A stretch of 64,000 nucleotides of DNA, from assembly GCA_958496175.1 (NCBI GenBank), contig OY292274.1:14591689-14655688 (forward strand), written 5' to 3'. The notes beneath the pieces are model-generated. The model did not search any database. It was not told the DNA's origin and was given only the letters and a program-made list of their open reading frames with translations. This DNA is from Sisyra terminalis. Its lineage: Eukaryota > Arthropoda > Insecta > Neuroptera > Sisyridae. The position numbers and the translations under genes were made by a program. Shown here piece after piece: positions 1 through 10,153 of this stretch (position 1 is the first letter of the stretch; each line of letters opens with the position of its first letter).

Positions 1-156
1 ATTAATTTCATCTTATGATTCCAAAAAAAAAAAAAAAAAAAGGCGAAGACTGCAACGTGCAAAAGTAAGAGCCGAAGAGGAACTCGAATTGGGGAAAAAC
101 TTGGGATTATTGTTCTCTATCCTCACACATATCACATCTCATTTCCGCATTATTAC

Positions 157-280
157 TTTCAACCCATGTGTTCGATTAGTACTTGAGGATAGTAGTTTGT
201 AGAAGCCAGAACCAAGTAGAGCTTCGTTGGTACTAATTCTTGTCAAATCTTCATCATCTGATCCGTGCAGTAATATGGAC
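157..280 (-). CDS. Block A candidate exon A1, upstream-most copy
   Basis: Minus-strand acceptor (GTTACCAG at 281-288) and donor (GTAATAAT below 157) bound a 124 nt segment. Entered in phase 1 it is open and contains LLHGSDDEDL and FYKLLSSSTN. The paralogue B1 has the same signals and frame but is exactly 27 nt shorter, made up of two indels of 10 and 17 nt that cancel. The rest of this block A copy lies before the window. No family recognised. Confidence 0.35.
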
Positions 281-3200
281 CTGGTAACTGAACAAAGAGT
301 CAATATTCCTGATTCAAGTATGGTACTACCTAGGTACTACCAAATGGTTCCAACAAATCCCGAGGGAATTAATTGAAATAACTTTTCAAATGACGTCAAA
401 TATAAGGGGCAATACTTAATAAACCCTGAGATAGATTGCCAATAGAACACAAGACATTGTTAGAATACCTAATAATATATATTAAGTTCCTAATAACTAT
501 ACAACATGCAAAAGCAACAAGTAGCATTTGTTTGTATTCCATTGATTCCTATTTTGGAAAATTTAAATATCAATTTCGGAAATATATAATAATGCAAGCG
601 ATTAAATAAGACAATTAACATAATTTTAGGGCAACAATTAAGAGAAAATTACTTTTTTCTTGTGCATGAAAAACTAACCTCATTGTAGGTACTGTGCAAT
701 TTTTATCTTTCGACAATTTGAAAAATTTACTTACAGTTTTCCATTTCCATATTCCAATCGATGCACCAAATAATAGTTTTGCTATAAATTGAGAAATTTA
801 ATTAATAATGCACAAATTTCCGCTACTTTATCGCTGATTTCATTGCAACTTGGTCGATCAAAACAACAGGTGGTCGGCAGTTGTTGTATGTGTATGTATA
901 CACATAAAAGGAGAATAATAATAATAAAGTAAGTAGAAAAGATCGATGAAATGCAAGTTAAAGAGAGAAGTGAATAGTATCACGTAAACTAACATTTCCA
1001 ACATTTTCCACCCGTCCCCATATTCCTTTCGACTCCTTAATACTTCGAAAGGTAAAAATAACGCTTTGCATTTTCCCTGTTTTTAGTTGAACATAATTTA
1101 TTTTTCACCAATTAAGGGCATATCCTAAGTGGGGGGATCGTGGGGATAAATTCAAGGCATTCAAGTTAACCAAAAAAATAATGCCAATCAGGCAGTTATT
1201 GTACTGTTCAAACGGTTCTAAACGATTCGGAATGTTCAATAAAACATGAACGACCATTGTTGTATTGAACAACAATGCCCCCTAGCGAAATAATATGACA
1301 ATACCTTTGAATTTTAAAATATGAAATTTTTGAACCCAAAACTTGGACCATAAAAATGTAACGCCTTTAATATTGGAATGACATTGAATTACAGCAATAA
1401 AGAAATTTAAAATTAAATAAGGGCAAGAGAGTTTATGGAGAGTGTAGGTAGCTCAGAATTCTCACAGAACACCCTAAACATATCTAAAACAAATATTATT
1501 TTTCTATCCAATTTTCCTTTTTTCCCCATCAAAGTCTGACACAATAATGAAAATTGCAAACCACAACATTATAGGTCCATAAGAAGCTAAAATGAAAAAG
1601 CTTTTTCTTTAATAAATCCAAGTTAAAATAAAAAGCGTTGAATATGGCAAAGGGTGTGGGAATTGTCATTTGATTGTTTGCAAATGAAAAAGGCGAAACT
1701 AGAAAAATAAATAAAACCGGCTCTAGAATTTAATCGTGAAAATCATAAGGAAAAAAATTGGAATATTTAATTCATATTCTAGCGATTTTCCTTTGACAAG
1801 TAATGTGACAGCGGTGAAAAAATTTTCATATTGCAAACCTTTTCTTTGGGCACATTCAACATAACCTTTTGTCTAACTTTTTAGATGAAAGAAAAACTGG
1901 TCAATAAAATAATGATTTCCCAACTGTAGGCATTCTGAAATGACAATTTTTAGTTCGTTATAAATAAAAATTTACTTGAAAACCCAATGGAACCAAGAAT
2001 TTCTTTCAGTGTTCAAATAGTTCAAACGAAAATGTATGGCAATTATTGTATGAAACTGGCCTCTGGTTAATGAACTTTACAATATCTTTGAATTTGAAAA
2101 TATGAAATTTTTGAACGCTTTGAAACCACGGAATATGTTAAAACTATAAAAATTAAATCCTATTATATTGGGACCATTTGAACTCTTAAATAGCGATCTA
2201 CATATAATAACTAATATCAATAATTTACTGATTATTTGGTTTCAATGTAAACCAGAAAAATCGACATTGTAATTGAATTGGATTAAATCTAATGTGAACA
2301 ATCCATTAGCAACCTGTAGGTACTGACCTCATATTCCTATCGATAATTTATTTAAAAAAAAAAAGCAATAAGAAAGTTTCTTTAATTCAATTCGGTTAGT
2401 GCAATACTTTAGTTATTCAGCGTTAAGAATTTAAAAAGCTTCCAACAAATAGTTTTACATTAAATAAAAATTATTTAAAATAATAATTAAGAGAACATTT
2501 TTCACCGAATTCAATTAAGAAGAGCCAATGTAATCTCACCTTCATTTAAAAACTACTTGTCGTAGGTACTATCTTCTATCAATCCATACAACTTATTTTG
2601 AAAATAATTACGAGAGAGTACTTATTTGAGCCTTTAATTAAAATCCCAAACAAATTCCTAATCAAGAATCAGTTGAATTAGCCGATGCAATTGCTTTAAT
2701 AACTAAGGAAATTTAATTGATTTTTCCTTTTTCAAGTTGAATTTTAATTCTATTGAATTATGTATATAGTGCAGAAGTTAACAATATCGTTTGCAGTGTA
2801 AATCTAGGAAATGTTTATGAGATATTTTTTAAAGGCTTAATAAAATCTTAAAAATGTTTTGATACTTGATAATAAATTTAAATAAACCATTGTGACGTTA
2901 TCCTGAATATTAAAATGAATTCTTTTAAGAAAAAGATGCAATGATGTTGCCTTAATAGTTTGATGAATACTTAAATTTCTATCAGTGGCTTAAATATTAA
3001 AGTATTTTTAGATATTTATCTATATGCAGCAAGTGCACAGAATGTAGTATAACATAAACAATTTGTTAAATTTGTGTGCTTATGAAAATTAAATATTTTA
3101 GCAATTAAAAAAAATGATGTCTACAATAATTTTCTTTGTTACTTATGAAATTTACAAAATCAATTTTAAAATCAACTATACCTACAAACTTTTCACACTT

Positions 3201-3290
3201 CATCACAATAACGACACAATAGTTTAATTATAAATCAAGTGACGGGTACAATTAATTTGTACAAACCAGTAGAAGAAATTTAAATTTCTG
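281..3290. other. AT-rich stretch after block A, unit 1
   Basis: Up to about 1080 the sequence is paralogous to the tail of block B (14312-15070), including the phrases around 600-830. Beyond that I see AT-rich DNA with short ORFs only and no motif I can assign. The same stretch recurs at 22790-25795 and 48916-51925. Confidence 0.6.
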
Positions 3291-3328
3291 CCGTTGAAAT
3301 CGTCGTCGATCGGCGCCACTCCAAGCCC

Positions 3329-3337
3329 TATATAAAT
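3329..3337 (+). promoter_or_regulatory. TATA box candidate, unit 1
   Basis: TATATAAAT follows a locally GC-rich stretch (3290-3328) that stands out in AT-rich DNA. About 64 bp downstream is an ATG opening a 35-codon ORF, then AATAAA and a poly(A) run. Copies at 25834 and 51966. Confidence 0.4.
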
Positions 3338-3392
3338 GGGGAGAAAATATACATCTTTTATTTTACATTTACACTTAGTGTAGCATATATCT

Positions 3393-3500
3393 ATGGATAT
3401 TATATCAATATTTATGCATCAATATCATTCTTCTATTATTAGCTGCGCTTGCAATATATATATGGGAATAGTTGATCTTCATAATCTCGATGACAATTGA
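3393..3500 (+). CDS. 35-residue mini-ORF behind a TATA box, unit 1
   Basis: Starts MDIISIFMHQYH and ends at TGA; contains CAC and a moderately hydrophobic middle. The TATA box lies 64 bp upstream, AATAAA about 15 bp downstream, and a 16-base A run at 3532-3547. That order resembles a very short transcription unit. Its only visible coding difference between units (CAT to CAC, unit 1 versus units 2 and 3) is synonymous. No known family. A chance ORF beside chance signals remains possible. Confidence 0.3.
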   Translation: MDIISIFMHQYHSSIISCACNIYMGIVDLHNLDDN

Positions 3501-3954
3501 TTTGTTTTCGTTGAATAAATTAAAATCATCTAAAAAAAAAAAAAAAACTTAAATTAATTTCACCACTTACTTAACAAATATTAATTAATCCTATTTGAAG
3601 TAATGTATGATATTGTTATGCTAAATCACCTAAACGATGATAACACAGTAGGTGGTCTTACAACTGTTGTAAATCCAATTGGAATGAATTTACAACGATA
3701 CACCACGAGAGGTATACGGGGTGATTACGTATGAGTATTTAAAGATAAATATTCCGAATACAAAATGAATATTGTCTAGGTAAGCTATACTTATGCAATC
3801 GTTGATATTAACCAGAACCAATATAACATAGTGAATAATATCAACTAACTTGAATTATAAATGATTATCTAATCTCTGGATGCATTTCTCCTGCACAGCG
3901 TCATAGAAAGATTTTTACAATCCAAAGGTACGTTTTCCAACTGATTTCTCATAA

Positions 3955-4250
3955 ACGCGCCATAAGTACCTACTTTGTGGATGTACGCCAAAATGTTTCT
4001 TTTATATTATAGATGAACTTTTTTTTCTTGTTCAACCTAAAAAAATAGTTTTAAATTTCCATTCTATTACATAGTATCATGTACCAGAAAACTTATTACC
4101 TCAAAAGCCTTTTGTCGTTTTGTCGTCAACTCTCTGCTTACTTTAAGCGTAATTATGGTTGTCTACGAGAAACTTAAATTGGAGAAAAACTTGAGTGATA
4201 GTTTTGCACATCCACATCCACATTATTACTTTCATTCCATGGGGGGAGCA
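3955..4250 (-). pseudogene. Block C, decayed paralogue of A/B, unit 1
   Basis: Minus-strand segment sharing the phrase encoding FWxTSTK (near 3976-3995) and the donor-like AATGAAAGTAATAATG with blocks A and B, but with stops in the corresponding frames and missing internal parts. Copies at 26461-26760 and 52593-52890. Confidence 0.5.
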
Positions 4251-4879
4251 AGATAGTAAAGTTGGGAACAGAAGCGTACGAAAAAAAGGAACAAATGGGA
4301 AGAGTGAAGACATCTTGAGATGTAAACTTCTGTTAATTCTTCTTCGCCATAATGAGTTCAGTTATCTGTATATTATTCTAATCCCCGTAGATGAACGAAT
4401 AGTAAATTAACACTCTGACTTCCAATAAGCCTTAGGAGTCGACGTAGGTACTTCCAAATATCTCTAAGAAATTATAAGAAATGACAATTTTTAATTTTAC
4501 CGAAATTTATTAAAACTTATCGTTTACCTGTTTATACAATATTAACAATGCTGCTTTACATTGACCAAAAACGTAGCAAGAAAAAATCCACGGGAAATTA
4601 AAAAATATGCAAACATATTAAACTGGGTACCTAGTTCCTATAAAGTCAGAGCATTGTCAGATATTGTGAGTTGAAACTTATTTACATTTATTATCATACC
4701 TATTAGTTTATGTCATTGCCATCAAGTTCATCATTAATTTGAGAACACTGAAACTGCGTACTTACACCAAACTGTCTAAGAAGTTGGCTTTTTCTTTTCG
4801 GATACCACCAGGTTGATTTCCCCCTCTCTTTGCATTTATTCTCCGTATTACTCCGTACGTTTTAATTAGCTTCACAAAA

Positions 4880-6315
4880 TAACCAAATAGTTGGTAAGAC
4901 GTTTTCTAAATGACTCCACAAATCTGCACAGAAAAAGTACTTAATTTAGAATTATTATTAAATTTTGTTATAAAATATTAATCGAAGATCCCAATGACAT
5001 ATTTTACGGTTCAACGATAACTGCTTCCTTCAATTCCTAGATACATTGAATCTGCACAGAAAAAAGAATCATTAATTTCTATATTTAAAACTTAAACTAA
5101 ATTTTCTAAAGCTAAGCTTATAAAACTAATGATCTATCTACGTATATATATATATATATATATAAGTTATTAACGAAAAAGATCTCACATAATATAATAT
5201 AAACCCCAAATATAAAAATAATTTCATGTAGGTATTAGTATAAAATAATTTCAAGATAGAGAATACGTTTTTAGAGTACTAGATAAGAGAAATAGGCTTT
5301 TAAGGGTAGGTAGGGCAGAGGTTTTGAATCTATAAAGTGAACATTTCGTGTTCGTATTATCGTTTTATAAATTTAATGATTGCAAAGGACTGAACGACGT
5401 GGGTCGCAGTTTTGAATCGACTATTTATCAATTGTAAGTTCAGCTATTGCACAAATGCATATATCTAAGCCAATATATAATATTAAATTTAGTATAATGT
5501 TACAAGTTGTTAATGTTATAAAACAACTTATAAAAATTGAAACCCAAACAAGAGGTATTAAATGTTTCTATCTAAATAATACCTAAGCCTAGTTTCAATT
5601 GATTTAAAGTAGTATTAGTTTCCCGTGAAATATTGGGGTCAAAAGAATAATAGAGATAAAGTATAACTAAGCTATAGATAGGATTTGATAACGATGACTG
5701 GTATTAGGTAATAATAAGAAGCTTGATGGCTTGAATGGCTGAAGAAGAAGGAATTTCAATAGTTTCGTCATGTCTTGAATTGCTCATCTAATCAATTCTT
5801 CCGACTGCAATCATTCCAAGAGAATATCTGCAAAGAAAATAAAATTTAATTAAAGCAAAAAAATAAGGTTTTTAAATTCTTCATTTCTTGAGGGCCAACG
5901 TGCTAACACATCTCTTTGAATTCTTTCACATTGACAATCCATCGAATCTGCACAGACAAAACAACATTTAATCTCTTCAAATCAGTTGAATATAAAAACT
6001 TAAAATTAATAAAAAACTACGTAAAGACAATAACAATAAAGCTAAGATAATATTATAACTGAACTATTTTGGATAGGTAGGCGGCGCTAAGCTAACAATA
6101 TAAGAATTCCCATTGTTCTATTATTTTTTTTTAAAACATTCAAGGGGGAGAGGGTGGTTGTTTTGAATTAATTTTCATAACTTGGCGATTGGTATAGAGG
6201 TCGGCTCCATTATCAATTGTTCCGCAAAAATCTGTAACAGAAAAAAATAATCAAAAACTAAAGACAATTTGGTTTCGTTTCTTCATTTCTTCAGATTTTC
6301 CCGTGACCATTGCAT
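4880..6315 (-). other. Three tandem two-acceptor microexon modules, unit 1
   Basis: Six minus-strand 3' splice-site-like signals (pyrimidine run, then TCTGTGCAG or a close variant, then AT) put candidate exon starts at 6315, 6231, 5947, 5827, 5051 and 4923. They form three pairs spaced 84, 120 and 128 bp, and flanking intron-like DNA also resembles itself between pairs. After a two-base AT, four of the six are open: AMVTGKSEEMKKRNQ (6315), FCGTIDNGADLYTN (6231), SMDCQCERIQRDVLARW (5947) and LWSHLENVLPT (4923). The one at 5051 stops after 12 codons and the one at 5827 almost at once. Donors are weak or ambiguous, so exon ends are not resolved. Confidence 0.4.
5143..5164. repeat. (TA)n microsatellite, unit 1
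   Basis: 22 bp of TA; the same length in unit 2, expanded in unit 3. Confidence 0.95.
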
Positions 6316-6329
6316 CTGCACAGAAAAAA

Positions 6330-8150
6330 AAAAAAACACAATTAAAAAATGGAATTTGAATTTTTAAAATAAAATCAAAATATAAAAATAAACATTCAGA
6401 AATAAAACATTTGATAAAAATACATATATCCAATAGAAATACAAGTAAATCTAAGAATTGTTTCCCCAAAAAAATAATACAATAAAAATTGAAATAACTA
6501 GAAGAGAACATAAGATTGGTCTCATGTCACAGGTAGGTGTTTCAATCGAATAAAAAAAATATGATAACGTATTGATATCTCTGATATAGGCTGTCAGGGT
6601 AAGGGATGTTAGATATTATTTAGACTAAATAGGGTCTTAATTATCTAAATCCACAGCATGGGCTGTAGATTTGATTTAATTTTTACAAATTGTATGATTA
6701 GTGTATATTTGGTTTCAAATATTCAATCGTTTCACAATTCTACAACGACAAATGTATTTAGAACTTAATAGTGTAGAGTAGCAGTAATATATAATATAAT
6801 CCTTCGATGGAATAATAAAGTCAGCAATCAATCGGTAGCATCTTAATGTATTGATAGTAAATTTCACTCCATGGCTCTCAGCGATAGTTCAGTTCAAAAT
6901 TCATGTCAATTGAGGAACTCTTAATTATTTGAGATTGATTCCATTCATCATTAAGATCATTAATATTGCTATTTCCAAAGATCTTATTGATTATTACATA
7001 TTATGTGTTCCATACATATCCACTCTCCATCCTCATTGAACAGAAATGCACCAAATCTGAAAGAAACTGGTTTTATAATGTTACCAAATCGAAATTTAGA
7101 TTTGAAGGAAATATTGGTATTCCAGAGATATGATTACACAATCATCTTCTTTAAAAGTTTAGTACAAATATCTGAAAATTCCTATGAAAGTCGTAACTGT
7201 TGAAAAATTGCCAAAATAAACACATCTCTTACTATCATATTTGAATACCCTATTGTTATTCCATGTTAAATTTATTGACTCTAAAAACTGATTGTTGTAA
7301 CGTTCCCATTAATTCCAATCTATTGTTGTGTTCTTTAAAACTTGCTAACTGCCCTATACTCTAATACAAAGTAATCAGATAATTTGAAAACAGGAAAAAT
7401 AATAGTCCAAATAGAACATGCATATCTAACCTGTGCAATTCGTCAACCCATTTTCTGCTATAATTTGTCGATAAAAGTTGAATATAACAATGTCCAGTAT
7501 TCCACAAATACACAAACTATATTTAAACATAATAGTTGGTAATTTTTATAATAAAAAACTTACTATGTACCACTAAAATAAATACATGAAGTTACTTAAG
7601 TAAAAACGAGTCAAAATCACCAATATGTCTGCTGTTGAAAACAATTCTTTTTTTGTTTTCAAACAACAATTGTTACATATATGATTTAATTATTTTTTTC
7701 AAATACGAATTAACAAAAAACTTGGCGAAAATCAAATGTTCAATTAATAAAATGAATTTTAAAACACAATTTTTCTATTTCTATAAGAAAAATTTAAAGA
7801 AAAACGAGTTTTTCAGTAAAAAAATTGTTTGTTGAAAAAAGTCGGTAATGTAGTTACCAGAATTTCATAAGAAGCTGATTCAAATATTCCTATTGTGATA
7901 TATTCCTATTGACTTGGGTTACATAATTTGATTGAAACTATAACTATTATTAAATCTATATGGATACTGTAAGTTTTATAGTAACTGTAAATAAATTTAA
8001 AATTAATTTTCCCCTAGCCTATAATAGAACGCGTATGCCTATCGTATAACTTTCACGAAATACTATCGTCTTCCTATATACAATATCCATGATTAATGAT
8101 GTTTTACTTATGTGAAAAAAACGATAAACTATGGTTGAGTTGAGTTTGAA
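6330..8150. other. AT-rich stretch without supported gene, unit 1
   Basis: Only short ORFs of low-complexity, AT-driven composition. Identity among the three units gives no independent support for them. Equivalent stretches: 28840-30655 and 55015-56830. Confidence 0.55.
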
Positions 8151-8156
8151 TAATAC

Positions 8157-8271
8157 CTATGCTTTGCAAATGTACTGCTTTAGAGCAGTTTTTGGTGTCG
8201 AATGCATATCTTTCACACCAGTCCAAAAATCTTCAAATGAAATCTCCATTCGCGGAAAGAATCAAGGAACA
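8157..8271 (-). CDS. Block B candidate exon B5, unit 1
   Basis: Good minus-strand acceptor TTTTTTTCTTTTAG ends at 8272; a donor-like GTATTA follows 8157. Two readings compete. In phase 2 from the acceptor it encodes FLDSFREWRFHLKIFGLV then stop. Alternatively an internal ATG at 8249 opens a 30-residue ORF, MEISFEDFWTGVKDMHSTPK onward, ending at TAG beside the donor. Both look protein-like for such AT-rich DNA. No family recognised. Confidence 0.3.
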
Positions 8272-8810
8272 CTAAAAGAAAAAAATAACATTTGAGATTG
8301 ATTGCATGAATTCAATCTTATAAGCCTTATGAAGAAACGATCAACTAATAATGTTTATAGATAAAATAATAAAAATATATTATAACAAGAAGCTAGAATT
8401 TATAGCAGAAAAGAGGACAGTTGAAATTGTAATAAAATATTTAGTCATAAAAATTTTAAATTTTTAATCATATTATGCCGCATTAATCTTTTTTCCGTCT
8501 AGCATGTATTAGGTACATTTTACCGAACTGTTCAGATAAATACAGATGAACTAATAATTTTTCACGATTAATTCTTTGTAACATAAACTACATACAATAA
8601 TAAAATTATCCATATCAACCAGTAGGTACCTACTAATGTAAATTAGTAAATAATTTCAACTTACATACTTGAATATTGTCTCCTTATTGTTAATGAAATG
8701 ACTTTCTAAGTACTACTGAATGCACTTTTTCTGATTTTTCCTGTAGATACTACTGCGGTGTTGCATGTAACTGGTTACTTAAACGGTGTCCAACGTTATT
8801 CTGACATTCA

Positions 8811-8993
8811 TTAGAATTCATTACTTCGGTCTATACCTTCGACCAATAGTTGAGTTCTAATTTTCTGAATCCATGTACCTATCCTGTATTCCAAGATTCG
8901 TTCGAAAAGCGTTTTCACTACAGGCCATTTTTTTGTGGATGTACACCAAAACTTAGCATTTATACGTAAAGAGTTTTTGTCTTTCATTTCCAA
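8811..8993 (-). CDS. Block B candidate exon B3, unit 1
   Basis: Open for 60 codons directly after an acceptor. Contains KFWCTSTKKWPVVKTLFERI and continues to a stop at 8811. Paralogue A3 (22194-22301) shares the acceptor and encodes KFWCTSTKNGFNESTLFERI: an A-run indel and a compensating indel restore the frame at TLFERI. The preceding 74 nt intron (8994-9067, GTAAGTAAG...TTAG) has the same length and signals in block A. Lys/Arg-rich; no family recognised. Confidence 0.4.
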   Translation of the reverse strand: MEMKDKNSLRINAKFWCTSTKKWPVVKTLFERILEYRIGTWIQKIRTQLLVEGIDRSNEF

Positions 8994-9162
8994 CTAACTA
9001 AAACAAATATTTTTTTAATATTGTAATCTACTGTTACTATGTTCCAAAGGTTTTCATACTTACTTACCACAAACAAAAGCTGATTGCCTTTAGACATCTA
9101 TCATTTAACTTTGATGCAGTTGCCTCCAGGGGACTTGAAGTGAAGTAAAACTTGAAGTAATC

Positions 9163-9444
9163 TCACAAAATCTTGGTCAATTTTTTACATCTTACTGTCG
9201 TAGGTAGTAGTAGTATCATTAATTTCATCTTAGGACTCCAAAAAAAAAGGCGAGGACAGCAACGTGCAAAAGCAAGAACCGAAGAAGGTTGGTCGTATGA
9301 AAGCTGGTCCAGTTTTAATCGTAACGAATTCGGTTTGTTGTCCAATAGATACAGCAGTTTCTTGATGGCATCGCATGCATGGCCGTTTCCAAGGAACTCG
9401 AATTGGGGAAAAACTTGGGAACATTGTTCACTATCATCCTGCAT
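9163..9444 (-). CDS. Block B candidate exon B2, unit 1
   Basis: 93-codon frame containing AEMQDDSEQCSQVFPQFEF (start region) and, further on, PNSLRLKLDQLSYDQPSSV. The latter core is shared with block D on the other strand, where a longer frame is open. Beyond the stop the exon could run to the donor at 9067, but no single frame stays open, so part may be untranslated or decayed. A homopolymer difference changes the end of this frame in units 2 and 3. No family recognised. Confidence 0.35.
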   Translation of the reverse strand: MQDDSEQCSQVFPQFEFLGNGHACDAIKKLLYLLDNKPNSLRLKLDQLSYDQPSSVLAFARCCPRLFFWSPKMKLMILLLPTTVRCKKLTKIL

Positions 9445-9458
9445 TTCCGCATTATTAC

Positions 9459-9555
9459 TTTCGACCCATGTCTTGGATTAGTACTTGAGGATAGTAGTTT
9501 GTAGAACTTCGTTGGTACCAAATCTTCATCATCTGATCCGTGCAGTAATATGAAC
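9459..9555 (-). CDS. Block B candidate exon B1, unit 1
   Basis: 97 nt between acceptor GTTACCAG and donor GTAATAAT; phase 1 reading FILLHGSDDEDLVPTKFYKL and on to RHGSK. Matches A1 with a net 27 nt, frame-preserving length difference. Low complexity is absent and the acidic GSDDEDL is unchanged in both. Confidence 0.4.
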
Positions 9556-9866
9556 CTGGTAACTAAACAAAGAGTCAATATTCCTGATTCCAGTACGGTA
9601 CCTACCTACTACCAAATGGTTCCATTATTGAAATTATTGGAATTATTTAAAATAACTTTTCAATGTTGACGTCAAACATAAGGGGCAATATTTCATAAAC
9701 CCTAAGATTAAGTCAATAAAACATATATTGATATTGTTCGAATATCTAATATATTAAGTTTAATAACTATACCACATGCAAAACCAATAAGTAGCACTTA
9801 TTTGTGTTCCATTGTTACCTATTTTGGGAAATTTCAATACCAATTTCGGAAATATAATAATGCAAT

Positions 9867-10128
9867 TGTTGGAATATTCAAAAATAAAATTAAGAGACCT
9901 TTGTATAAATGTTTTATGGAAATATATAATTGCTAAATTCTAGTTAGCTTATCCATTGGTTGTTAATGGATGTTTATTTATAACAAAAAAAATAATAGAT
10001 GAAAATATAAAATCTGCTGGTCAGACGTGTTCATTGTATCAACCAAATTCGCCATCAATAAAATCGTTCAATAAATAATAACTAAACCAATCGTTGGTTT
10101 TTCTTGAAACCAAGCGCAATTCCTAACA
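9867..10128 (+). repeat. copia 5' LTR
   Basis: 262 bp with TG...CA ends. It matches the 3' LTR except at 10096. It should hold the promoter and polyadenylation signal; AATAAA-like runs occur at 10056-10080. Confidence 0.97.
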
Positions 10129-10142
10129 GGTTATCGGCCCAG
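10129..10142 (+). promoter_or_regulatory. copia primer binding site, half tRNA-iMet type
   Basis: Directly after the 5' LTR lies GGTTATCGGCCCAG. Drosophila copia primes from an internal (anticodon-stem) fragment of initiator tRNA-Met, complementary to GGTTATGGGCCCAG. The match here is 13 of 14, with C in place of G at the seventh base. Confidence 0.8.
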
Positions 10143-10153
10143 TTTACGCAAAA

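Noticed and set aside
6251..6511. 86-codon minus ORF that looks hydrophobic and membrane-like (also in units 2 and 3)
   Set aside because: It is translated T-rich intron-like DNA running through a poly-pyrimidine tract and an acceptor; only its last part overlaps a candidate microexon.
7003..7203. 66-codon plus ORF, identical in all units
   Set aside because: Length is within chance for this much AT-rich DNA, there is no splice or promoter context, and copy identity reflects recent duplication, not selection.
7635..7835. 66-codon plus ORF rich in Lys, Asn and Phe
   Set aside because: Composition is just what AT-rich DNA gives; no other support.
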